This document shows, one piece after another, positions 1-9,864 of a DNA stretch of 64,000 bases. The notes beneath the pieces were generated by a model, which worked only from the letters and a program-made list of their open reading frames with translations, was not told the origin of the DNA and made no database searches. The stretch is from CAYNWT01 sp964450955 (GTDB lineage: Bacteria > Planctomycetota > Planctomycetia > Planctomycetales > Planctomycetaceae), in assembly GCA_964450955.1 (NCBI GenBank), contig CAYVFI010000001.1, positions 186,001-250,000 of the forward strand. The letters run 5' to 3'. The translations under genes and the position numbers were made by a program. Positions within the stretch are counted from its first letter, which is position 1; each line of letters starts with the position of its first letter.

Positions 1-1323
1 ATCGTCTTCGCTAACGGTCTCGCCCTTGTCTGCGACACAGTACAGATACTGCGAACTGCGGACCAACATGCGACCATCGCTTACAGCCGGCGTGCCCCAG
101 AACACTTCCGCGTCATCGTTGGTCAGGCGGTTCACTGCGATCTGTTTGGGTTCATCACCAAGCGCCAAAACGAATACCTGACCGCGACCATTCAGACGGA
201 ACAGTCTGTCGCCGGCGACGATAGGTGACGGATACTCCAGTCGACTGGCCATGTAACCTTTCAACCGGAACCGCTCTCCAGAACGTTCGCCGGTCTTAGC
301 ATCAATAACCGTGACGACATCATTTGCGACGTTGTAAATCTTGCCGCCGTGGACAACTGGCGTCGCGTAACCTGCAGCGTCACGACCTTTCCAGGCCACC
401 ATGGTTTCTGTCACATCACCTTCGCCGCCAGCGTCTACGGCCATACTACCACCACCATTACGGCTGGATGGCATTGCGTAGACACGTTTATTGTCGGCGC
501 CGGAGAAGACACTGGAGTACGCCGATGAGGCCCCCGTTTTGCCTGCAAGCCATAGGAAGTCGCCATTGGCCGGATCGAGGCCCCAGATTTCGTTAGCGAC
601 ACACATCACAAGATCGGTGCGTTTGTCATCCACTTTGATTAGGGCGGGAGTGCCCCACATGTTGTCCAGTCCCCTGGCTTCCTTCCGCCACACTTCTTTG
701 CCGCTGGTTTTGTCAAAGCCAATAATGGACTGGCTCTCAGCAGCGGCCACCACAATGACTACATTCCCAAACACCACCGGACTGGAAGAGGAACCCCACG
801 TCTTCGGATCCGACTCGGTTCCTACTTCCGCATTCCAAAGCTTGTTGCCTTCCATGTCAAAAGCGTGCACTCCGCTCTTCCCAAAGAAGCAATATACGTT
901 TTGGCCATCGGATACCGGCGTGTGGGACGCATACCCATGCGCTGGAATCCCGATACCTGAAAACGGATCTTCAGGCTGGACCGCTGCGACATCTTTCTGC
1001 CAGATTTTCTTGCCAGTCTTGACATCCACGCAGATGAGATGCCGCATCAAATTTTTTAGTTCGCCGACAGCGTTGGGATCGACACCGTAACCGGTGTAGC
1101 ACGTGATGAACGCCTTGTCGCCAACAATGATCGGACTGGACGCGCCGGGACCCGGCATTTCAAATTTCCAGGCCATGTTGGCGTTTGGCGACCACTGCGT
1201 CGGCAACGCGACCGACCCCTTGGCGACCCCCGAACCCGCAGGCCCTCGAAAACGCGACCAGTCCTCCGCCTGCACGCTGACGCACGCAAGAAGAAGCCCC
1301 GCTGTGACCAAATGACGAACCAT
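1..1323 (-). CDS. Secreted PQQ-like beta-propeller protein (3' end outside window)
   Basis: The reading frame is open from the ATG at 1323-1321 to the window edge, giving 441 codons without a stop, so the C-terminus is missing. It starts with a signal peptide (MVRHLVTAGLLLACVSVQAE) followed by DWSRFRGPAGSG, the W..FRGP..G opening typical of planctomycete exported PQQ-like propellers. Repeated blade motifs follow (for example GKKIWQKD, GNKLWNAE and GKEVWRKE). No catalytic dehydrogenase residues were recognised, so a structural, binding or outer-membrane-assembly-like role is as likely as an enzymatic one. It is a single gene, divergent from the DinB gene at 1572. Confidence 0.85.
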   Translation of the reverse strand, partial: MVRHLVTAGLLLACVSVQAEDWSRFRGPAGSGVAKGSVALPTQWSPNANMAWKFEMPGPGASSPIIVGDKAFITCYTGYGVDPNAVGELKNLMRHLICVDVKTGKKIWQKDVAAVQPEDPFSGIGIPAHGYASHTPVSDGQNVYCFFGKSGVHAFDMEGNKLWNAEVGTESDPKTWGSSSSPVVFGNVVIVVAAAESQSIIGFDKTSGKEVWRKEARGLDNMWGTPALIKVDDKRTDLVMCVANEIWGLDPANGDFLWLAGKTGASSAYSSVFSGADNKRVYAMPSSRNGGGSMAVDAGGEGDVTETMVAWKGRDAAGYATPVVHGGKIYNVANDVVTVIDAKTGERSGERFRLKGYMASRLEYPSPIVAGDRLFRLNGRGQVFVLALGDEPKQIAVNRLTNDDAEVFWGTPAVSDGRMLVRSSQYLYCVADKGETVSEDD

Positions 1324-1571
1324 GAAAGTACCTTTGCTAGTAATAGATTTACCCAATCAAGGTACCAGAGTCCAAACCCACCCTGCTACCGACAACCTGC
1401 GCTGTGTACCAGATCCAACAAGTTGAATCTCGGTTCCCGCTGGGCGTGGTGATCGCAGCCGACTGGATCATCCTGATCACTGAATTCTGGAAGCGTCCGT
1501 CGGTCGATTGATTGAAGGTTGAATTGGTATACTGCAACTATTCATCGAATTCATCTTGGGTTGGACTTGTA

Positions 1572-2795
1572 ATGCTGAATCTTCGACGTCTTCTCACGTG
1601 CAGTTTTGTGATATCGGCAAGCTTGTTCGCTTCGTCGGCTAACGCCAATGATGGGGACCCGGTTGCTGTTCGGCGTTGGCCTGATGGAGCGATCTCGATT
1701 GAGACTCACTGGGGATTACACGTCGTGATCGACCCGTCTGAGCGAACCGAAAAGCTGCTGCCACGCAAACCAGACCTCATTGTCCGCAGCGATGAAAAGA
1801 CCTCGCTTCAGTTAGGCCGCAAACCGAACCAGGAAAAACCTGCTCTGATGACCGGCGGCAAAGACCCCAACTCAGTCACAGTAAACAGCATCTCTTCCGG
1901 TGACGGAGAAGCCCAACTGCTGTCTGTGCGGGTTGATGGAACCAGTATTGTGTTTGTTCCACACCAGGTGTTGGCTGACGATAGCGTCATAGACGTCGCT
2001 GTCTCTGCACAGCAGCCAGACCTTCTTGTTCTGTCTACAAGTGACGCATCAACGCTGGAAAAAGCAAACGTCACCAAATTTGCTACGGACGTTCGCGCGA
2101 AACGAATCCTGCTTAACGTGTCCGCCGGCCTGGACAAATCTGTTCTGTCAAAATTTCAGGCTGCGATTGGCACTAAGAAACCTGTCACCACGGTAGGTCA
2201 CAACACGCTGGCGATTTCAAAACCGGTCAGACGGAGAACGCTGGACCGCTCAAGAGCGAACGACGCGAAGCCTGGGATGGTTGAAGTCATAACCCTCACA
2301 GACAAGCCGTGGAAGATGCCGGAAGACCTGTCGAAGCTGTTCGTCGCCATGGAGAAATCCAGTCGCGATTCTCAAAAAGTGTTCGCCAAACTTTCTGCGA
2401 ATCAGATGAACTTCAAACCTTCCAATGGCACACATACTCCGCGTTGGAATACAGAACACATGATGGGGCGGCAGTTGCAGTTCTTTTCACAGATCTACAA
2501 CAAAATCGACCCTGCCATTCCCGTCATGAACCTGAATCCAAGGCAGATGCCCGAGGACTATCGCTTCGCCCACCCCGATTGGGATGGGAAAGAGGAGGCT
2601 CGTCAAATGCAACGCGTCAGCGAATTCACTCGCCGATTCGCGTATCTACTGGACGGTCTTGATGTCAACAAACGAGTTGCGGGTAGCCCCTGGCCCAGCT
2701 TGCGAGCACTGTTAGAGCAGATGTTCCGCCACTACTCGGAACACACAGCCAACACGGTGAAGAAGTTCAGTCTCCCAGGTTTCCCTGAGAAGTAG
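1572..2795 (+). CDS. Exported protein: degenerate metallo-beta-lactamase-like half plus DinB-like half
   Basis: 407 residues from the ATG at 1572. An in-frame TTG at 1512 would only add a leader without signal-peptide character, whereas MLNLRRLLTCSFVISASLFASSANA is a good signal peptide. Residues about 25-205 look like an UlaG-type metallo-beta-lactamase fold (DGAISIETHWGLHVVIDPS, then PDLIVRSDEKTS where a catalytic family member has an HxHxDH motif), so the metal site appears lost. Residues about 255-400 resemble DinB_2: a His in WNTEHMMGRQ and an HxxxH in FRHYSEH could form the metal triad. The substrate is unknown. The DinB half could act in thiol or metal chemistry, but this is not shown by the sequence. 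Confidence 0.7.
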   Translation: MLNLRRLLTCSFVISASLFASSANANDGDPVAVRRWPDGAISIETHWGLHVVIDPSERTEKLLPRKPDLIVRSDEKTSLQLGRKPNQEKPALMTGGKDPNSVTVNSISSGDGEAQLLSVRVDGTSIVFVPHQVLADDSVIDVAVSAQQPDLLVLSTSDASTLEKANVTKFATDVRAKRILLNVSAGLDKSVLSKFQAAIGTKKPVTTVGHNTLAISKPVRRRTLDRSRANDAKPGMVEVITLTDKPWKMPEDLSKLFVAMEKSSRDSQKVFAKLSANQMNFKPSNGTHTPRWNTEHMMGRQLQFFSQIYNKIDPAIPVMNLNPRQMPEDYRFAHPDWDGKEEARQMQRVSEFTRRFAYLLDGLDVNKRVAGSPWPSLRALLEQMFRHYSEHTANTVKKFSLPGFPEK

Positions 2796-2863
2796 GCGGG
2801 CTGTCGTTTCGAACTGAACACGACAGTGGTCTATGCCCGGTGGTGATTTAGAACCGGGACTGC

Positions 2864-4602
2864 CTATGGGGTTCGAATTCGCTTCTGAGTGAGCATCTTT
2901 CGAGCTTCGTACAGGCGGTGAAGATCACGCCCGACACTGACGGTGAAGACAATCTGGTCACGATTGGCCACCAGCTTCGCTTGTGCCTTCCACTTCCCCT
3001 CAGGATTCATGCGGTCTGACAGCGTCTGAAAATCCCCATCAAGTTTCTCCCGTATACCGGCCGCCTTCAGCATGTCTGCGGTCAGCGACTCGTGGATCTT
3101 TTGGCGAATGTCTGGCGGAAGGCTTGGATAGGGAGGCATCGCATTCACAATTCGTTGCCTCTCCGCTTGCCATTTCCATTCGTCGATCAACTGCTCGGAG
3201 AACTCGAACCATGCAGTCAATGGCGACAAATCCTGCTGGTTGGCGACGGGTCTCAGATCGACTGAGAGATCCAGAAGTGGCATCGCGCGGCGGCCACCGC
3301 TGACGGAGATATTTGCCCGGTCAGATTCGTAGTCTGGATTCTGTCCGAAGACTGCAAACATGTAGCTTTCATCGACACCCAGTTCCAACTGGAAACCGTT
3401 GAGGAGTCTCTTCTCCTTTCCGAACTCAGCGGAGACTCGGTCACTGTGCTCGATGCAGAGACCGCTGCGAATCCCTTGAGGGGCTCTGCGAAACTGCTGA
3501 GTTTCGGAAAGCCTTCAGCCAACCGCATTGCACCCACTACTCTGGGGCTGTCCTCAATCGATTGCGCCAGTCCTGCCACCTGTAGCCGACCGTCCCTGAT
3601 GGTGTTCCCCAACGCGGTAGCCAGATCAGTGGATTTGATGGAGGGAACGTTTTCAACCACGATCGCGGCAGGTTCTCGCAACTGCTTCGGCACTTTCAAC
3701 ATCAATCTTGCAGCCCCAATAAGCCCCTCCCCATCTGGCATCGCAACGCTTCCGAACGTAGTAAGGGCGCCACTAATTCGAGAGAGCTCTGACGAGCGGC
3801 GTAGCTTCACTTGAACTTTGGCTCGCCAGGGTTGATCACCCTTCACCGCAGGCCAATCCGTCCAAGCCACGATTTCTTCGACGCCCTCAACACCCAGCCT
3901 CATCAATCGCAGCGAGGCATCACCTACAGTCCGTCTCAGTGCGTAGGCTTCACTAGATTCACCATCTCGGCGTTGAAGGGCTGACATAGCATGCCGGCCC
4001 ACTTCCCCCAGCAAGGCATATCTCAGCTTTTCAGGTAAAGCCTGAGGTGCGACAGCGACCATCTGGTGCTTGCCTCTTCCGATCGCAACCCACTCTCGGA
4101 TCTTCTTCATTGAGAGTTTGTGAATAGAGGGGGATGCCATACCACTAACGGCAAGAATTCCATCATCGTATCGGAAGTCGGAATCAACCCAGCGGCGTGT
4201 TCCTGTCTGCCCGGGTAAGGTGATCGTGAAGTTCCCACCTTCCTTTTTGACAACGACATTAGGGCCCCGCTTGCTTGCAAGAGCCTTGGCACACGCGTCG
4301 ACAGACTCTTCGTTCGGTACTGTCCAATATCGGCACCGATGCTCATCCCCGATCGCGGGATCGATGCAGTAGCCGTATCCGGTGACGACCTCGAATTCCG
4401 GATCGGCCACAATCCGCCGCCTTCCGGCCATTGCGACAGGATCCACGTTGTACTCGTCAGCCACCGACAACAAGTACGCTTTGTGATCTGCAGAGCGCAC
4501 CCCACCATCCACGGTAAGCCGATGAACAGAAACTTGCGGCAAGCAGAGACATACAAACAACGAGAGCACAATTTCTTCTCCCAATGGCTGGCTGCAACTC
4601 AT
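2864..4602 (-). pseudogene. Exported protein of unknown function, apparently interrupted by a frameshift
   Basis: Two overlapping minus-strand frames read as one protein. The first frame begins at 4671 or, more likely, at the ATG at 4602 (MSCSQPLGEEIVLSLFVCLCLPQVSVHRLTV, signal-like) and stays sensible to about 3480 (AEGFPKLSSFAEPLKGFAAV), then turns into low-complexity sequence and stops at 3253. The second frame is open from 3514 to 2864 and continues protein-like (EFGKEKRLLNGFQLELGVDE, ending KRIRTP). The junction therefore lies between 3514 and about 3395 and needs a -1 or +2 shift. No canonical slippery heptamer was seen, so a real frameshift or a sequencing/assembly indel is more likely than programmed shifting. 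No family was recognised. Confidence 0.6.
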
Positions 4603-4731
4603 TCCCCAGTTTGCCGAGCATGCACCACCGCAAACTGAACGAGCCTGTGGCTCGAGAAATAGCGTCGTCAAACACCGCTACCGTCAGTTGCCGGTAACGA
4701 GATGGCTAACGCACCGACGATGCATTCTTCC

Positions 4732-5625
4732 TTAAGTTCTAGCCGATTCCCAGGCTAGCCGGTAAATCCAACCGGACTTCATAGCCACGATCATGCCGCC
4801 GCCAAGCGGTTCGCAGTGCAGGCCGACCACTTCGTCGTCTGTTTCTGTCGCCCACTTCATCTCGCCGTCTGAATCCAGCCAGTACAAATGGTTCTCAATC
4901 GTGGCGACGGCAACGCTTTCAGAAACGAATGTCGAATCAATCAGCTTGGGCGTCCCTTCCACCATGTACGAGCCTCGGTGTGAGCCCTCGGAATCGTACA
5001 TCTGCACGCCGTGATTGAAGCTGGCCAATAGAATTCGACGCGCGTCGCCCGTGATGCGCATGTCGCCGACGTTGGAGAAGATCTGTTCTTTCCAGATCTC
5101 TTCGCCCTTGAGTTCGTGACAACAAAGGTGACCCTGATCGGCGGCTCCAATAATCTGCTGCTCCGTCGCGCTGAATCGGATGTAGGACAGAGGTCGAATC
5201 GTTTCTAATTCGCAAACGCGTTTGTTGCGCCAGTTCAGGATGAATGTCTTTCGCGTCGCCATGCCGATTGCCAGATGGTGACCGTACGGATCAAGGGCAA
5301 CACTCAGTACCTGGCCCGGTAAGTCGGCGGACCACTGCGACTTCAATTTGACGTCCAATCGAGCGACGTGATCACCCTGACTCACGATGGCTCCCGACGA
5401 ACCGTCATCCGCCCACGTGATGTGACTAAGGTCTCGAAAACCCCGCGTCACCGCTGCAATGTCGCCGCGGCGATCTAACGCATAAATGCTACCGGTTTCG
5501 TCGCCAACGTAGGTGACGCCTGGCTCTCTGGCGTACGCGGTTCCGACAATCTCGCCCTCCGTCCGCATGCTCCACGCAAGGGCAGGGGCTGTACCGGAAC
5601 CAGACTGAATCCATTCAGGAGTCAT
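4732..5625 (-). CDS. Cytosolic WD40/PQQ-like beta-propeller protein
   Basis: 297 residues with no signal peptide or membrane segment. The sequence is a series of short blade-like repeats (VTYVGDETGSIYALDRRGD, AIVSQGDHVARLD, HLYWLDSDGEMKWATETDDE, GWIYRLAWES), suggesting one six- or seven-bladed propeller used for protein binding. The blades lack the Trp-Asp ends of classic WD40, so a PQQ-like or quinoprotein-like classification is equally possible. It lies 132 bases downstream of the S41 protease, behind a hairpin terminator, so it is probably transcribed on its own. Function unknown. Confidence 0.75.
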   Translation of the reverse strand: MTPEWIQSGSGTAPALAWSMRTEGEIVGTAYAREPGVTYVGDETGSIYALDRRGDIAAVTRGFRDLSHITWADDGSSGAIVSQGDHVARLDVKLKSQWSADLPGQVLSVALDPYGHHLAIGMATRKTFILNWRNKRVCELETIRPLSYIRFSATEQQIIGAADQGHLCCHELKGEEIWKEQIFSNVGDMRITGDARRILLASFNHGVQMYDSEGSHRGSYMVEGTPKLIDSTFVSESVAVATIENHLYWLDSDGEMKWATETDDEVVGLHCEPLGGGMIVAMKSGWIYRLAWESART

Positions 5626-5683
5626 AGACTCACCCGACGACTAAGAATCAATTCACTGCAGAGATCGGAAACGAAGCCCGGAA

Positions 5684-5730
5684 CCAAAACAACGCTCCGG
5701 CGACTGACTTTCGTCGTCACCGGAACGTTG
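5684..5730 (-). terminator. Rho-independent terminator after the S41 protease gene
   Basis: On the minus strand an 11-base arm beginning CAACGTTCCGG pairs with CCGGAGCGTTG (one G-T pair), closing an imperfect inner stem, and the helix is followed directly by TTTTGG. It stands 28 bases after the stop of the protease gene. Confidence 0.65.
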
Positions 5731-5757
5731 ATGTGTTCGGCCAGGTTCACAGACTGC

Positions 5758-7389
5758 TTAAGGCAGTTGTGACAAGCGGTTTGATACTTCCAGCAACCCA
5801 CGAGCGATGTCAGGATCGTCCTGCAGTCGTGAATCAGTGCGGAAGTAAGAACGTCGCATCGAAGGATCATCGTCGCGTTTTACCGCGATGTGCGGTCGAA
5901 CTCCAACCTTCGCGAGATTCCGTCCCTCTGGCGAGTAGAACTTCGCCGTCGTCAGACGCAAACCGGTTCCATCTGTCAGCGGTAGGATGCTTTGTACAGA
6001 CCACTTACCGTAAGTCTTGCGACCGATGATTGTGCCTCGGCGATGTTCATGAACCGCACCCGCAACAATCTCACTGGCACTGGCACTGTCGCCATCAACT
6101 AAGAGAATCAGCGGGACTGATCGAGTATGGAACCCGGTCGCAGAGAACACCTGATTTTGATCGGCCGTGCGACCTCGGGTCGAAACCAAAGTGCCATCGT
6201 CAATAAACCGATCCAACACGCCGGCAGCTGTGTCCAACAACCCACCCGGGTTACCACGCAGGTCCCAGATCAGTGCTCGCATGCCCTGAGACTGAAGGTC
6301 CGTGAGTGCTCGGTCCAGCTCCGTCGTCGTGCTCTTCTGGAACCCTTCCATGCGGATGTAACCGACCTTGTTGTCGCTATCAATGATCTCCGCACGAGTG
6401 ATGCTTTTGACCAACACAGGCCGCCGAGTCAAACGAGCGACCCGAAGATCCTTGCTTGGTGTCTCAATCGTCAGCCGCACAATCGTATTCGGCTTGCCCT
6501 TCAGCAGTCCTGCAGCTTCGTCCGTTGTCATGTCGCGACAGTCAACACCATCAATCTCGACAATGTAATCGTCCGGCTGCAAGCCACCGCGTGATGCGGG
6601 ACTGTCAGGCAGCACGTTAACCAGGTGCTGGCCACGATTCTCCAGAGCTTCCATCTCAATCCCGATGCCGACAAATTCGCCATCAATGTTCCCGTAGAGT
6701 TCGTCAAGACGATCAGGAGTCAGGAAGTTGCTGTAGTCATCAAGTGCGTTACAGCCGCCGCACAGGTATTCCATAATTACGGCACTTTGTGAAATGCCGA
6801 GTTCGCGGTTTGCCATGTCCGCAACTTCCAGCACGACGTCGCGAGCAGCATGACGGTGCGGAACAGCCTTGTTCCAGTAGTCGTTCAGCAACCGCTGTCG
6901 AAACATGCGAACCCGATCCTGGGCTGCGTACGGAACATTCTTTGGACGGAACTTGGTAAGTTCGCCCAGAGCCATATACAGACTCTCGGTTCCATGAGCT
7001 ACAAAGGATGTTGTCCTGAACTTGCCGTCTACGTAGTAGTCCTGCACTGTCGTGAGTACTTCGTCGTACATCGCAATCGCACGATCGCGGGATTGTGGCA
7101 GCAGGATGGTTTCAAAACTTCTGTCTGTGTATCGACGATCGATACCAAAACAAATTCGGGATCGTCGAAGCGCGTACGTGACGTCCGCGTCTTTGTCCCA
7201 CTTCTTGAGGGCCGCTTCGTAAAGCTGAATCGCTCGGATCCAATCGCCCTTCTTTTCGAGAGCCTTCCCCTGACTCACAGCTTCGGAAACTGTTGTCGCT
7301 GTCAGCGTTCCTTCACCGGCGTTAACGGTAAGAGTCACACTTAGCAAAATGGCAGTTAAGCCCAGTTGCCTCAGTCCCTGGCTTCTCAT
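5758..7389 (-). CDS. S41 (C-terminal processing) serine protease, exported
   Basis: 543 residues. A signal peptide (MRSQGLRQLGLTAILLSVTLTVNA) leads into a TPR-like helical region (about 35-75), a helical region to about 230, a PDZ domain (about 238-310; GIGIEM, DSPASRGGLQPDDYIVEIDG) and the S41 catalytic domain (about 325-500). The catalytic Ser lies in DSASASEI (435-441) and the Lys is K462 in GKWSVQ, the Ser-Lys dyad of CtpA/Prc proteases. RGNPGG at about 378 is the usual oxyanion-region loop. A tail of about 30 residues follows. It probably acts in the periplasm on misfolded proteins or exposed C-termini. It is a single-gene transcription unit ending in the hairpin at 5684-5730. Confidence 0.92.
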   Translation of the reverse strand: MRSQGLRQLGLTAILLSVTLTVNAGEGTLTATTVSEAVSQGKALEKKGDWIRAIQLYEAALKKWDKDADVTYALRRSRICFGIDRRYTDRSFETILLPQSRDRAIAMYDEVLTTVQDYYVDGKFRTTSFVAHGTESLYMALGELTKFRPKNVPYAAQDRVRMFRQRLLNDYWNKAVPHRHAARDVVLEVADMANRELGISQSAVIMEYLCGGCNALDDYSNFLTPDRLDELYGNIDGEFVGIGIEMEALENRGQHLVNVLPDSPASRGGLQPDDYIVEIDGVDCRDMTTDEAAGLLKGKPNTIVRLTIETPSKDLRVARLTRRPVLVKSITRAEIIDSDNKVGYIRMEGFQKSTTTELDRALTDLQSQGMRALIWDLRGNPGGLLDTAAGVLDRFIDDGTLVSTRGRTADQNQVFSATGFHTRSVPLILLVDGDSASASEIVAGAVHEHRRGTIIGRKTYGKWSVQSILPLTDGTGLRLTTAKFYSPEGRNLAKVGVRPHIAVKRDDDPSMRRSYFRTDSRLQDDPDIARGLLEVSNRLSQLP

Positions 7390-7899
7390 TTGATTTCCCC
7401 CAACGCTGTAAAATACAGCTTAGCCCTTAATCCTCGCGTCGTTCCCCTTCCTTGATCACACAGCGTCCATCCATGAAGTCCTGAGCCCTCTCAAACCCGG
7501 GACCCGCGTCCGACACACTCGGAACTCGCGTCAGACTCGACTATAAGTTGGTAAATCTAAGCGGTCAAACGGCAACTTCGCTCTTCGAACCGTGCGACCC
7601 GCACGCCCGTTAAGGTTTGACATTTCAAGTCGGGTCATGCGGGACAGTGACCCTGCAGACAATACGAATTGCGAGAAGGAACGGGGAATTGCGTATTGGA
7701 GTCGCAGTCACGAAACTGTCTATCCGCGAAACTTTGCCGACGGGGTAATCTGGTGAACGTCGTAATCCGCAGAGTCGACACTTGGCCGCAACGGTTACAC
7801 AAGACACAACAGCAAACGCCGGCTTCCGTCCGAATCATCCAATAAGAACGCGCCGCTCGCATTCACATCAAAATCAGAACAACAGCCTCAAGACAATCA
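7390..7899. other. Divergent intergenic region between the S41 protease and serA
   Basis: About 510 bases carrying the divergent promoters of the protease and serA. The only open frames are short (60-75 codons), antisense and without protein-like composition. No RNA gene, repeat or convincing promoter boxes were recognised. Confidence 0.5.
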
Positions 7900-9537
7900 A
7901 TGACAAACCCTTTTCGAGTTCTCATCACAGACAACCTCTCCCCTGCGGGACTGCAGATCCTGGAAGGCATGGACGGTATTGAACCTGTTGTCCGTGGCGG
8001 ACTAAGCCCGGAAGAAGTCAAACAAGCACTCGCAGATGCCGACGGCATTATTGTTCGCAGCGGCACCAAACTGACGCCAGAACTACTGGCCGATCAGGAC
8101 CGGTTGAAGGTTGTTGTTCGAGCCGGAGTCGGCGTCGACAACATCAACCTGCCCGCAGCGACACGCGAGGGCATCGTGGTGATGAACACGCCGGCCGGCA
8201 ACACAACCAGCACGGCCGAACACACCGTCGCCATGATGATGGCGCTGTCCCGAAACATCGCACCAGCCGCGGCCAGCATGCGAGAAGGCCGCTGGGACAG
8301 AAAGAAGTTCACCGGAACACAGCTATCTGGCAAGACGCTGGCCGTCATTGGGCTGGGCCGCATCGGGCTGTCCGTCGCCAGCCGCGCGCAGGCTTTGGAA
8401 ATGAAGGTCATCGGGTTTGATCCGTTCATGTCCGAAGAACGAGCGGCCGAACTCGGCATCCAGTTGTATTCCAACGTCGATGAAATCTGCCCGCTGTGCG
8501 ACTACATCACCGTTCACACACCACTGACCGACGAAACCCGCGACCTGATCAATGCCGCACGCATCGCCACGATGAAAAAGGGCGTTCGCATCATCAACTG
8601 CGCCCGTGGGGGAATTGTTAACGAAGAAGACCTCGCAGACGGCGTCGAATCCGGACAAGTCGGTGGAGCCGCGTTGGACGTGTTCGTCACCGAACCCCCG
8701 GAAGGAACGCGTCTGGCCGCACTACCGGGTGTTCTCCTTACGCCGCACCTTGGTGCATCGACCGATGAGGCTCAGGAACTTGTCGCTGTCGAAGCCGCAG
8801 AACTAATCTCTGGCTTTCTGCTCCGCAACGAAATCCGCTGTGCCGTCAACATGGCTCCCATCTCGGCCGCAGAAATGGCTGACATGCGACACTACCTGGA
8901 CCTGACTTACCGACTGGGATTGTTGATGTCGCAACAAGTCGGCACACAACGCGTGACTGGTGCGAAGTTGGAGTTTCGTGGTGAGGCGGCTGCCAAGAAA
9001 ACGAAGCTGCTGACTTCAGCGTTCACCGCTGGACTGCTGGAAAGTGCGTTCGACGACATCAACATCGTGAGTGCTCAAAGCGTAGCGACCGAACGCGGTG
9101 TTGCGATCGAAGAATCAACATCGCCTGAACCAGAAAACTTCGCCAGCATGATTGCAGCAACGGTGACAACCGATGCTGGCAAACACCACGCTGCGGGAAC
9201 CCTGTTCGGCAAGCAGTTCCTGCGACTGGTCAAACTGGATGGCTTCAACATGGAAGCGTATCTCGACGGTCAGTTGCTGATCTTCCGACACAAAGATGTC
9301 CCCGGACTTATCGGTTACATCGGAACCAAGTTGGGCGAACACGGCGTCAACATCGGCAACATGGCTCTGGGACGCGGCGAAGCCGGCGGTGAAGCGCTGG
9401 CAGTTCTCAACGTCGACAGCGAACCATCCGCCGAAGCAATGGCCGAAATTGGACAACACGCAGACGTCACCAGCCTGGAACTGGTCAAGCTTCCCATCGC
9501 CGGCGCAACGCTGCCGTGGATGGAATCGCGCGGCTGA
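7900..9537 (+). CDS. serA: D-3-phosphoglycerate dehydrogenase
   Basis: 545 residues, the long three-domain form of SerA that oxidises 3-phosphoglycerate to 3-phosphohydroxypyruvate, the first step of serine synthesis. The NAD-binding motif is GLGRIG at 151-156. The catalytic Arg is in NCARGGIVNEEDL, and Glu and His are near FVTEPPEG and TPHLGAST. An ASB-type intervening domain (about 320-450) and a C-terminal ACT domain (about 470-540, FRHKDVPGLIGYIGTKLGEH) suggest serine feedback or regulatory binding. It is transcribed alone. Confidence 0.96.
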   Translation: MTNPFRVLITDNLSPAGLQILEGMDGIEPVVRGGLSPEEVKQALADADGIIVRSGTKLTPELLADQDRLKVVVRAGVGVDNINLPAATREGIVVMNTPAGNTTSTAEHTVAMMMALSRNIAPAAASMREGRWDRKKFTGTQLSGKTLAVIGLGRIGLSVASRAQALEMKVIGFDPFMSEERAAELGIQLYSNVDEICPLCDYITVHTPLTDETRDLINAARIATMKKGVRIINCARGGIVNEEDLADGVESGQVGGAALDVFVTEPPEGTRLAALPGVLLTPHLGASTDEAQELVAVEAAELISGFLLRNEIRCAVNMAPISAAEMADMRHYLDLTYRLGLLMSQQVGTQRVTGAKLEFRGEAAAKKTKLLTSAFTAGLLESAFDDINIVSAQSVATERGVAIEESTSPEPENFASMIAATVTTDAGKHHAAGTLFGKQFLRLVKLDGFNMEAYLDGQLLIFRHKDVPGLIGYIGTKLGEHGVNIGNMALGRGEAGGEALAVLNVDSEPSAEAMAEIGQHADVTSLELVKLPIAGATLPWMESRG

Positions 9538-9864
9538 ACGACGCCGAAAGTTTTCGCCTCGGACTTTATGTCATAGGTTTTACGGCTTATGCACGACGGC
9601 ACACTGACGCCCGGTTTCGTCGTGCAAAAGCCGTGGACCTATTGATCTAAAATCGGTGGCGAAGGGTAAACTTCCCGGCGTTCGACACCAGCCAGCCGAC
9701 CTCTCAACCGCCACAAACCGAAGATTAATCTCTGAATCTCCTGGCACCGGTTGAACCCGCTACCAATGCGCCCGTACAATCAGATCTTCACCGAGTCCTC
9801 ACCCGGTGCCCAGCTGCCGGATTAAGGAGTCTGTCTTCAAGAGTCACAACCGGAGCAATCACGG
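9538..9864. other. Intergenic region between serA and the HNH nuclease gene
   Basis: 327 bases. It contains one inverted repeat, GCACGACG/CGTCGTGC (about 9590-9623), with no T-run after it on the plus strand, so it is not a convincing terminator. No gene-like frame was seen. Confidence 0.4.

Noticed and set aside
2800..2860. Two inverted repeats after the DinB gene
   Set aside because: CTGTCGT/ACGACAG and CCCGGT/ACCGGG have long loops and no T-run, so they are weak terminator candidates.
9590..9623. Inverted repeat after serA
   Set aside because: The stem is good, but no T-run follows on the plus strand, so it was not called a terminator.
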